Shown here one piece after another: positions 15,183-21,314 of a stretch of 24,594 nucleotides of DNA. The stretch is taken from assembly GCA_002398845.1 (NCBI GenBank), contig DHBY01000034.1:1-24594 (forward strand), written 5' to 3'. Source of the stretch: Firmicutes bacterium UBA4916. Its GTDB lineage: Bacteria > Bacillota > Clostridia > Tissierellales > Tepidimicrobiaceae. The notes under the pieces are model-generated. The model made no database searches, was not told where the DNA came from, and saw nothing but the letters and a program-made list of their open reading frames with translations. A program made the translations under genes and the position numbers. Position 1 is the stretch's first letter; each line of letters begins with the position of its first letter.

Positions 15183-15743
15183 ATGTATGAAGATATAAGA
15201 AGTTTACTTATGTTAAGCAGAAATGGAGATGAAAAATCCAAAGAAACTTTATTACTTAAACTCAAGCCATTGATTATAAGTTCCATAAGAAGATATTACA
15301 ATAGAATAGACCAATATGATGATTTAATCCAAGAAGGTTATGAAATAATACTTCTATGTATTGATGATTATGATAGGAAAAGGGAAGCCCATTTTTTAGG
15401 ATATATAAAACTTAAGCTTAAATATCACTATCTTAATAAGCATAAAGAGAAACAATATCTTTCTTTAAATGAAACTATTAACGATAGTGATATAGAGATT
15501 ATAGATTTAATTGAAGGAGAGGAAAAAGACCCCATAGATATAGTTACTCAAAGGGAAGAATCCAAGGGATTAATGGAATCCTTTAGTACCCTTTCTTTAA
15601 GGCAAAGAGAAGTCCTAGTAGAATATTATATTAACAATCTTTCCATAGGAGAAATAGCTGATAAATTAAAAATATCCTATAGAACCGTAGTTAATACAAA
15701 AACCAACGGAATAAATAAATTAAAAAATGCAATAGTAAAATAA
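15183..15743 (+). CDS. Sigma-70-family RNA polymerase sigma factor (alternative)
   Basis: The 186-aa product has region 2 (YDDLIQEGYEIILLCIDDYD, then FLGYIKLKLKYHYLNKH; about residues 36-95) and region 4 (LSLRQREVLVEYYINNLSIGEIADKLKISYRTVVNTKTNGI; about 137-177), joined by an acidic linker. Region 3 is missing, as in small alternative sigma factors. ATG at 15183 is seven bases after GGAGG; an ATG at 15168 precedes that SD. It heads a tight set with DUF1659, DUF2922 and YvrJ-type genes. In B. subtilis a yvrJ gene lies beside sigO-rsoA. I cannot assign it to a named sigma group or give its regulon. It may direct its own operon. Confidence 0.82.
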   Translation: MYEDIRSLLMLSRNGDEKSKETLLLKLKPLIISSIRRYYNRIDQYDDLIQEGYEIILLCIDDYDRKREAHFLGYIKLKLKYHYLNKHKEKQYLSLNETINDSDIEIIDLIEGEEKDPIDIVTQREESKGLMESFSTLSLRQREVLVEYYINNLSIGEIADKLKISYRTVVNTKTNGINKLKNAIVK

Positions 15744-15783
15744 CTCACATTCTTCTATATAAGAAGTAGAAGGAGGTGATAAA

Positions 15784-16005
15784 ATGGCAGTCGTAGATAT
15801 TAAGGAAAGCGTAAGATTAAAGCTAGAACTAGATGGAGGAATGAATGGGGACAAACAAATAGTAAAATCTAAAATTTTCTCAAAAGTTAAACCTACAGTA
15901 GAATCTGAAAATCTATATGGAGCAGCAAAATCCTTGGCAAGTCTTCAAACTTTACCATTAACTAAAGTGAAAAGGCTAGAGGAAATCCAACTTGTAGAAG
16001 AATAG
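15784..16005 (+). CDS. DUF1659 family protein
   Basis: A 73-aa small soluble protein with no membrane segment. It fits DUF1659: short, with an N-terminal strand region VRLKLELDGGMNGDKQIVKSK, then a segment ending AKSLASLQTLPLTKVKRLE. Function unknown. It has a very strong SD (AGAAGGAGGTGATAAA-ATG), so high expression is likely. It is the first of two small genes with near-identical ribosome sites; DUF1659 and DUF2922 genes are regularly neighbours in Firmicutes. It follows the sigma factor by 40 bases. Confidence 0.82.
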   Translation: MAVVDIKESVRLKLELDGGMNGDKQIVKSKIFSKVKPTVESENLYGAAKSLASLQTLPLTKVKRLEEIQLVEE

Positions 16006-16042
16006 TTGGAGATTTAAATTAAACTTAAAAGGAGGTGATTAG

Positions 16043-16261
16043 GTGAACAAATCAAAATTAGAAATGGAGTTTAAGGATGCAGAAGGCAAAAAGTTTAGCC
16101 TAAGTATAGATGAACCACGAGAAGATATAACAGAAGAAGAAATAAGAACGGCAATGGATGATATAGTTGCAAAGAACATATTCTACACCACTGGCGGAGA
16201 TATAGTAGCCCCTGTAGGAGCAAGGGTTATTACCACAACAGTAGAAGAATTAGAAATTTAG
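16043..16261 (+). CDS. DUF2922 family protein
   Basis: 72 aa, soluble and acidic. KLEMEFKDAEGKKFSLSIDEPREDITEEEIRTAMDDI, then GARVITTTVEELEI at the end, is typical of DUF2922. Function unknown. The start is GTG at 16043, just after an SD of AAAAGGAGGTGATT. It lies 37 bases from the DUF1659 gene and 43 bases before the YvrJ-type gene. Together the four genes form one unit. The near-perfect SDs on both DUF genes suggest that the products are needed in quantity, as structural or binding proteins would be. Confidence 0.82.
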   Translation: MNKSKLEMEFKDAEGKKFSLSIDEPREDITEEEIRTAMDDIVAKNIFYTTGGDIVAPVGARVITTTVEELEI

Positions 16262-16276
16262 ATTAAGTTGACAAAA

Positions 16277-16291
16277 TGGTGCCAGGCACCA
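16277..16291. promoter_or_regulatory. 15-base palindrome before the YvrJ-type SD
   Basis: TGGTGCC, A, GGCACCA: seven perfect pairs around one base, abutting the SD AAAGGAGGA. It could form a hairpin that limits translation of the small membrane gene, or mark a protein site. It has the same 7-1-7 form as the palindrome before the sigma-factor gene. Confidence 0.45.
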
Positions 16292-16304
16292 AAAGGAGGA
16301 AGTG

Positions 16305-16448
16305 ATGGAAGAGATATATACTCATATAGCCAATTTAGGCTTTCCCATAGTTATATCCATCTATCTATTAGTTAGAATAGAAGGAAAGTTAAATCAATTG
16401 ACAGAAAGCATAAATGAGCTATCTAAGGCTATAGCTGGTATGAAATAG
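16305..16448 (+). CDS. YvrJ family small membrane protein
   Basis: A 47-aa frame with SD AAAGGAGGA five bases before ATG. It reads as a typical YvrJ member: a short start, a hydrophobic span I-A-N-L-G-F-P-I-V-I-S-I-Y-L-L-V (about residues 8-23), then RIEGKLNQLTESINELSKAI, an amphipathic helix. The protein is probably membrane-anchored, with the helix in the cytoplasm. In B. subtilis yvrJ belongs to the SigO-RsoA system, where its role is unknown. Here it closes the sigma-DUF1659-DUF2922 cassette, which strengthens the link between YvrJ and a dedicated sigma factor. Confidence 0.85.
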   Translation: MEEIYTHIANLGFPIVISIYLLVRIEGKLNQLTESINELSKAIAGMK

Positions 16449-16461
16449 GGGAAATCCCCTT
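16447..16461 (+). terminator. Weak hairpin after the YvrJ-type gene
   Basis: AGGGG pairs with CCCCT around a 4-base loop, overlapping the stop codon and ending just before the next -35 element. It has no proper T-run, so termination may be partial. Confidence 0.35.
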
Positions 16462-16462
16462 C

Positions 16463-16491
16463 TTGACACGGAACATGCGTTCTGTTATAAT
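16463..16491 (+). promoter_or_regulatory. Consensus sigma-A promoter with LexA-type operator in the spacer
   Basis: TTGACA (16463-16468), 17 bases, TATAAT (16486-16491): both elements are perfect. The spacer contains GAACATGCGTTC (16471-16482), a full match to the core GAAC-N4-GTTC of the Gram-positive LexA (DinR/SOS) box. Its inner bases also fit the B. subtilis pattern (RNRY); the two outermost consensus bases differ. A repressor here would cover the polymerase site. Confidence 0.82.
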
Positions 16492-16512
16492 AAGTCAAGG
16501 AGGGGATTTTTT

Positions 16513-17094
16513 ATGGAATTAGAGGAAATATTATATGAAGAATTGATTGCATTCCTTCCAGCATATCTAACATTAAAAGGTAATTGCACAATATTATATA
16601 CAAACTCTGGAGGAATATATGAATTTGAAAAGACCACAAAGACTGTGCTGTGTCAGTTAAGTAAGTATTATTTAATGGATTTACAAGCTACAAAAAAATA
16701 TTATGGGGATATATTAGGATTGAAAAATCTAGTACCAATTCCTTTTAATAAGGAATACATATTTATTCCCGTAAAGATAAGGAAACCCCTATGTAAAAAT
16801 GACGGCTCTATGGGTTATGTAAGTATTAATCATATTAAAAAAATAACCGAGTCCAATGGGAAAACTTTAATTCACCTAACCAACCACGAAAAAATAGAAT
16901 CTTTAAGCTCCATTGAAACTGTCAATAGACATATTAAAAATGGCTGCATAGTTAAAAAACTATATGAGGAAAGACATAATGCCAATTCAATTAACGAATA
17001 TGATTTTTATGAAGAATACGACAAACCAGCAACTAAGGGAGATATAGCAATACTAATAAATGAGATACTTAGAATAAAGAGCGCAATAAGATAG
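16513..17094 (+). CDS. ComK-like transcription factor
   Basis: A 193-aa product that resembles ComK, the competence master regulator of Bacillus, in layout. An N-terminal strand-rich part (ILYTNSGGIYEF) is followed by a tyrosine/glycine patch (KKYYGDILGLKN), then PIPFNKEYIFIPV and GYVSINHIKKI, which parallel the ComK stretch before and after its PTxSP motif, and finally a basic helical end. ComK activates DNA-uptake genes such as comF, and recD2 and comFC follow here. A LytTR-type DNA-binding domain is the main alternative (GKTLIHLTNHEKIESLSSIETVNRHI would also suit it). The start ATG comes after AAGGAGGGG, 21 bases from the perfect promoter's -10. If the operator works, DNA damage induces this gene. 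Confidence 0.55.
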   Translation: MELEEILYEELIAFLPAYLTLKGNCTILYTNSGGIYEFEKTTKTVLCQLSKYYLMDLQATKKYYGDILGLKNLVPIPFNKEYIFIPVKIRKPLCKNDGSMGYVSINHIKKITESNGKTLIHLTNHEKIESLSSIETVNRHIKNGCIVKKLYEERHNANSINEYDFYEEYDKPATKGDIAILINEILRIKSAIR

Positions 17095-17102
17095 TTAAGT
17101 TA

Positions 17103-17111
17103 TGATATAAT
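17103..17111 (+). promoter_or_regulatory. Possible extended -10 promoter of recD2
   Basis: TGATATAAT: a perfect TATAAT with the TG of an extended -10 element. No good -35 is seen at the right distance. It lies 34 bases before the recD2 start. Confidence 0.4.
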
Positions 17112-17144
17112 AATACCTAACAATAATGGTAGAGGAGAATCGCT

Positions 17145-19358
17145 TTGTTGACTTTGGAAGGTATGGTAGAAGATATTATATTTAGGAATGAAAACAATTT
17201 ATATACGGTTGCTACATTGAATACTCAGGATGGAAAAGCTACTATTGTAGGATATATACCTTTTATAAATATAGGAGAAACTATAAGAGCCGAAGGAGAG
17301 TGGATTTATCACCCTAGTTATGGTGAGCAGCTGGAGATTTCAAATGTATCTTTGGTAGTTCCATCCACCTTAAATGGAATTGAAAAATATCTATCCTCAG
17401 GATTAATTCCCCATATTGGTCCTAAGACAGCAAAGAGGATAGTAGAGAAATTTGGATTAGACTCACTAGATATAATCCAATATAATCCAGAAAGATTAAA
17501 AGAAATAGATGGAATAGGAGATAAAAAGTTAAAAAAAATAGTAGAAGCCTTTGAAGAACAGGGAGATTTAAGAAATATTATGGTGTTCCTACAGCAGTAT
17601 GGCATAACTGCTAATTATGGCATGAGAATATATAAGAAATACGGGAAAGACACCATAAATATAATTAAAGAAAATCCCTATAGGCTTTCGGAGGATATCT
17701 TTGGCATAGGCTTTAAAACTGCAGATAAGATTGCACAAAACATGGGCATTAGCCTCTTATCTCCTTATAGGATAGAGGGAGGCATTAGATTTATTATAAA
17801 TAAATATGCAGGTAATGGTCACAGCTATGTACCAAAAGAAGAACTAATTCAAAGTACTTCAGAATTATTGGGGGTAGAAAATACTTTAATCGAAGAATCT
17901 ATAAGAGATTTGGCGGTGAAAGGTGTTATACATATTTTAAATATAGAAGAAGATATTCTAGTCTACTATACCCCTTTTCATATAGCAGAAAATAATGTTA
18001 GTAGAAAAGTAGTAGAACTATCCCGAGTAGAGCTTAAAAATTTTGAAATAGACATAGACAAGGCTATACAGACCATCGAAGGAAAAGATGGGATTAATTT
18101 TGCAAAGAAACAAAGAGAGGCAATCAAAGAATCTATAGAAAATGGAATGGTAGTAATCACTGGTGGACCAGGGACAGGGAAGACTACCACCATCAACGCC
18201 ATAATTCAAATATTTGAAGACCAAGGTTTGACCGTTAATTTAGCAGCTCCTACAGGAAGGGCTGCCAAAAGGATGACTGAAACTACAGGAAAAGAGGCTA
18301 AAACCATCCATAGACTTTTGGAATATTCCTATATGGAAGAGGAGATGGCCTTTGGTTTAGATGAAGATAATCCTTTGGAAACAGATTTACTTATAATAGA
18401 TGAAGCTTCTATGATAGATATACTATTAATGAATAGTCTGTTAAAAGCCATAGTACCAGGTACCAGATTAATTCTCGTAGGGGATGTGGATCAGCTGCCA
18501 TCAGTAGGAGCAGGAAATGTATTAGAAGATATAATTAAATCAGGAGTAGTAAAGGTAGTAAAACTAGATGAAATATTTCGTCAAGCAGAGGAAAGTATGA
18601 TTGTAGTTAATGCCCATAGAATCAACAAGGGAGAATTTCCATTTTTAAACGAAAAGGGAAAGGACTTTTATTTTATAAGAGAAAATAATCCTAATGGTAT
18701 AGTAAATACTATATTGGATCTATGCAAAGAAAGATTACCTAACTATTATGGAGTAGATCCTCTTAGGGATATACAGGTATTGACTCCTATGAAAAAAGGC
18801 GATGTAGGGATTAATGCATTGAACAAGCATTTGCAAAATATATTAAACCCAAAAGCCTATGGCAAAGTAGAAAAAACCATAGGGGATGAACTATACCGAG
18901 TAGGGGATAAGGTAATGCAGATAAAAAACAACTATACTACAGAGTGGGAAATAATAAAAGATGGTACTGTTTATGAAAAAGGTGAAGGAGTATTTAATGG
19001 AGACTTTGGATTTATTATGGATATAGATGATGATAATAGAATTATGAAAATTCTTTTTGATGATGAAAAGGAGGTAGAATACAATTTCAATCAATTAGAT
19101 GAGTTGAAACTATCCTATGCTACCACAGTCCATAAAAGCCAAGGTTCCGAATTTCCTGTAGTGGTAATGCCTATATATTGGGGGCCTCCTATGCTGCTTA
19201 CGAGAAACCTATTATATACTGCTATTACAAGGGCCAAAAAATTAGTAGTATTAGTAGGAGAAGAAAGATATCTAAGGACAATGATTGCCAACAATAGAAT
19301 TACAAAGAGATATTCCAGTTTAGATTATAAAATAAGGAATATACTTACTATTTTTTAA
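17145..19358 (+). CDS. recD2: RecD2-type SF1B DNA helicase
   Basis: A 5'-3' DNA helicase that works without RecBC, with roles in DNA repair and recombination. The 737-aa product has the normal size. It has an N-terminal OB-like part (about 1-70) and helix-hairpin-helix repeats (GLIPHIGPKTAKRIV and IDGIGDKKLKKI, then GIGFKTADKI). Walker A is GGPGTGKT (residues 340-347), with Lys346 binding ATP. Walker B is LLIIDEAS (415-422). The C-terminal motif YATTVHKSQGSEFPVVVMP and TAITRAKKLVVLVG close the UvrD-like fold. The start is TTG at 17145, seven bases after AGGAG. It lies 50 bases after the ComK-like gene and 15 bases before comFC, so it is cotranscribed at least with comFC. Confidence 0.95.
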   Translation: MLTLEGMVEDIIFRNENNLYTVATLNTQDGKATIVGYIPFINIGETIRAEGEWIYHPSYGEQLEISNVSLVVPSTLNGIEKYLSSGLIPHIGPKTAKRIVEKFGLDSLDIIQYNPERLKEIDGIGDKKLKKIVEAFEEQGDLRNIMVFLQQYGITANYGMRIYKKYGKDTINIIKENPYRLSEDIFGIGFKTADKIAQNMGISLLSPYRIEGGIRFIINKYAGNGHSYVPKEELIQSTSELLGVENTLIEESIRDLAVKGVIHILNIEEDILVYYTPFHIAENNVSRKVVELSRVELKNFEIDIDKAIQTIEGKDGINFAKKQREAIKESIENGMVVITGGPGTGKTTTINAIIQIFEDQGLTVNLAAPTGRAAKRMTETTGKEAKTIHRLLEYSYMEEEMAFGLDEDNPLETDLLIIDEASMIDILLMNSLLKAIVPGTRLILVGDVDQLPSVGAGNVLEDIIKSGVVKVVKLDEIFRQAEESMIVVNAHRINKGEFPFLNEKGKDFYFIRENNPNGIVNTILDLCKERLPNYYGVDPLRDIQVLTPMKKGDVGINALNKHLQNILNPKAYGKVEKTIGDELYRVGDKVMQIKNNYTTEWEIIKDGTVYEKGEGVFNGDFGFIMDIDDDNRIMKILFDDEKEVEYNFNQLDELKLSYATTVHKSQGSEFPVVVMPIYWGPPMLLTRNLLYTAITRAKKLVVLVGEERYLRTMIANNRITKRYSSLDYKIRNILTIF

Positions 19359-19373
19359 GGGGGATGGCATCGG

Positions 19374-20045
19374 ATGGCAATGGGATACGCTAAGAGCATC
19401 AAAAATATTTTATTTCCCGAAGAGCATATATGCTCATTTTGTAGAGAAAATATGGCAAAGCCCCTTAGTTATATTTGTCCAAGCTGTATGGAATTAGTTG
19501 AGGTTTTAAATAGAGAAGTAAATTTAAATCTACCCCATGTAGAAAAAGTTTATTATTCTGTTTTATATAATAGATTTATTAGAGAAAAAGTCCACGCTTT
19601 TAAATTTCAAGGAAAGACTTATCTATATAAGCCTTTTGGAGAAATTCTTATAGATACCATAGAGGCAAATGGCTTAAAAAGTAAAATAGAAGCTATAATC
19701 TTTGTCCCAATACATAGGAGAAAAAAGGCCTTAAGAGGATATAATCAATCAGAATTGTTAGCTTTTTATGTGGCTAAGGCATTGAATATGCCTTTATTAA
19801 AGGGGCATCTCATAAAAACCAAATGGACTTTTGAGCAAAATAAGTTGGGAAAAATTGAAAGGAAAATCAATCTAAAAGATTCTTTTAAAGCAGTGAATAT
19901 AGAAGACTTTAAAGGTAAAGAAATCCTATTAATTGACGATATAATTACTACGGGGGCTACTATGGAGGAATGTGCCAAAGTTCTTGTGGAAAATGGAGCA
20001 AAGAAAGTATACGGGCTAGCCCTTACTTCTAGCATTAAACTTTAA
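19374..20045 (+). CDS. comFC: ComFC-family phosphoribosyltransferase-like protein
   Basis: The 223-aa product has a four-cysteine zinc site (Cys20, Cys23, Cys35, Cys38). It then has a type I phosphoribosyltransferase fold ending in the PRPP motif EILLIDDIITTGATM (about residues 183-197), preceded by VPIHRRKKALRGYNQSELLA. ComFC is required for natural transformation in Bacillus, Haemophilus (ComF) and Helicobacter, probably handling incoming single-stranded DNA in the cytoplasm. The start ATG at 19374 follows AAGGGGG; an ATG at 19364 soon meets a stop. The neighbouring recD2 helicase and the yvyF-type gene match the Bacillus comF region with the helicase exchanged. Confidence 0.92.
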   Translation: MAMGYAKSIKNILFPEEHICSFCRENMAKPLSYICPSCMELVEVLNREVNLNLPHVEKVYYSVLYNRFIREKVHAFKFQGKTYLYKPFGEILIDTIEANGLKSKIEAIIFVPIHRRKKALRGYNQSELLAFYVAKALNMPLLKGHLIKTKWTFEQNKLGKIERKINLKDSFKAVNIEDFKGKEILLIDDIITTGATMEECAKVLVENGAKKVYGLALTSSIKL

Positions 20046-20057
20046 AGAGGTGATTAT

Positions 20058-20474
20058 ATGGATATCAGAAACTGTACCCGTTGTGGGAAAATATATGCTT
20101 ATGATGGATTTAATATTTGTCTTAAATGCAGACGGGAAGACGAAGATGATTTTGAAATAGTTAAGGAATATATTAATGAAAACCCTGGTGCAACTATATC
20201 GGAGGTTTCAGAAGCAACTGAGATTGACTCTAAAAAGATTATTGAATTTTTAAGACAGGGAAGACTTGAGATAAAAGATGAAAACAATATAATCCTTAAA
20301 TGTGAAAGATGTGGAGCATCCATTAAGACAGGACGTTTTTGTGATAAATGCGTACTTGAAATGCAGAGAGAATTTAAACAATCCATTGGCGGTGGTGTAG
20401 ACCCTAAGAATATACGAGATGGAAAGATGAAGGAAAGAATTAAAATTACTGATAAATATAGGAATAGAGAATAA
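20058..20474 (+). CDS. yvyF: YvyF-type flagellar operon zinc-ribbon protein
   Basis: The 138-aa product belongs to the family annotated 'flagellar operon protein TIGR03826' (YvyF). Two four-cysteine zinc sites are clear: Cys6, Cys9, Cys21, Cys24 near the start and Cys82, Cys85, Cys95, Cys98 in the second half. A winged-helix-like segment lies between them (GATISEVSEATEIDSKKIIEFLRQG). Role unknown; probably regulatory and cytoplasmic. It starts 12 bases after comFC and precedes flgM, exactly as in B. subtilis, and is likely read with comFC. Confidence 0.9.
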   Translation: MDIRNCTRCGKIYAYDGFNICLKCRREDEDDFEIVKEYINENPGATISEVSEATEIDSKKIIEFLRQGRLEIKDENNIILKCERCGASIKTGRFCDKCVLEMQREFKQSIGGGVDPKNIRDGKMKERIKITDKYRNRE

Positions 20475-20486
20475 ACGAAAAATAAC

Positions 20487-20513
20487 TAAAGTATCATCCC
20501 ATTTTACCGATAA
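20487..20513 (+). promoter_or_regulatory. Sigma-28 (SigD/FliA) promoter of flgM-flgN-flgK-flgL
   Basis: TAAA (20487-20490), exactly 15 bases, then ACCGATAA (20506-20513). This fits TAAA-N15-GCCGATAT apart from the first and last bases of the -10. It lies between yvyF and flgM, where B. subtilis has its sigma-D promoter. Confidence 0.82.
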
Positions 20514-20547
20514 TAATATAGAATACGGGGAAATGGGGTGTTTTTTT

Positions 20548-20829
20548 ATGAAAATAAATAAAACTGATATGGTACTGAAGGTATATAACAATATGGGGCA
20601 TAAACCAGTGGATGAAAACAAAAATAGAATTGGAAAAGATAAAATAGAGTTTTCAAAAAGCGCTAGGGAGTATCAATTTGCAATAAACAAATTGAAAGAG
20701 ACACCAGAGATGAGGATGGAAAAGGTAAATAAGCTAAAAGAAGAAATAAAGTCGGGGAATTATAAAGTAGAGGGTAAAAAAATAGTTGAAAAAATTTATG
20801 AAAATGTAAACTTTGATAAAAGGATATAA
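20548..20829 (+). CDS. flgM: Anti-sigma-28 factor FlgM
   Basis: FlgM holds the flagellar sigma factor (SigD/FliA) inactive until the hook is complete. The 93-aa product starts MKIN, typical of the family, and has the C-terminal sigma-binding helix region: ETPEMRMEKVNKLKEEIKSGNYKVEGKKIVEKI. The start at 20548 is seven bases from GGGGTG; the in-frame ATG at 20533 lies inside the leader and precedes that SD. Because the upstream promoter is itself read by sigma-28, FlgM represses its own synthesis, a standard feedback loop. FlgN follows after 12 bases. Confidence 0.93.
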   Translation: MKINKTDMVLKVYNNMGHKPVDENKNRIGKDKIEFSKSAREYQFAINKLKETPEMRMEKVNKLKEEIKSGNYKVEGKKIVEKIYENVNFDKRI

Positions 20830-20841
20830 TGAGGTGGCAAA

Positions 20842-21312
20842 ATGGTTTTTAAAGAAGAACTAATGGAAACATTAAAAAAAGAATTAGAAATACTATATGT
20901 TTTGAAAGAGCTTACCTACGAAAAAACTAATATTATTATAAATAATGAAGTAGAAAAATTAGAAGAGATAAATAATAAGGAAGAAGAACTAGTAAATAGG
21001 ATGACCACAGTAGAAGAACAGAGATTAAAACTTATGGATAGTTGGGGAATAGATGTGGGCACTACTATATCTGAAATCATAGAAAAGATTCCAGAAGGGA
21101 AAGAAGAACTAACAGAAATAGGAGAAGAATTGGTTAAATCCTTAGTCGATATTCAAGAAAAAAATCAAATCAATAGTGGGCTTATTAACGATAATTTGGA
21201 GTGGTTAGATTTTAATATGAATTTAATTTTAAATACACAAGCCTCTACTACCTATGGAAAGGAAAATAAAAAGACTGCAGCTAATAATAATTTGTTTGAT
21301 AGGAAGGTGTAA
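20842..21312 (+). CDS. flgN: Flagellar hook-filament junction chaperone FlgN
   Basis: 156 aa, helical throughout, with a long acidic coiled-coil-like front (ELEILYVLKELTYEKTNIII, then EEINNKEEELVNRM). FlgN binds the C-termini of FlgK and FlgL in the cytoplasm and brings them to the export gate. The family has weak sequence signatures; the call rests on length, helical character and exact position between flgM and flgK. ATG follows GAGGTGGCAAA. It ends 2 bases before flgK, suggesting translational coupling with its client. Confidence 0.87.
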   Translation: MVFKEELMETLKKELEILYVLKELTYEKTNIIINNEVEKLEEINNKEEELVNRMTTVEEQRLKLMDSWGIDVGTTISEIIEKIPEGKEELTEIGEELVKSLVDIQEKNQINSGLINDNLEWLDFNMNLILNTQASTTYGKENKKTAANNNLFDRKV

Positions 21313-21314
21313 TT

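Noticed and set aside
16277..16291. The palindrome before the YvrJ-type gene as a terminator
   Set aside because: There is no T-run, and an SD follows at once.
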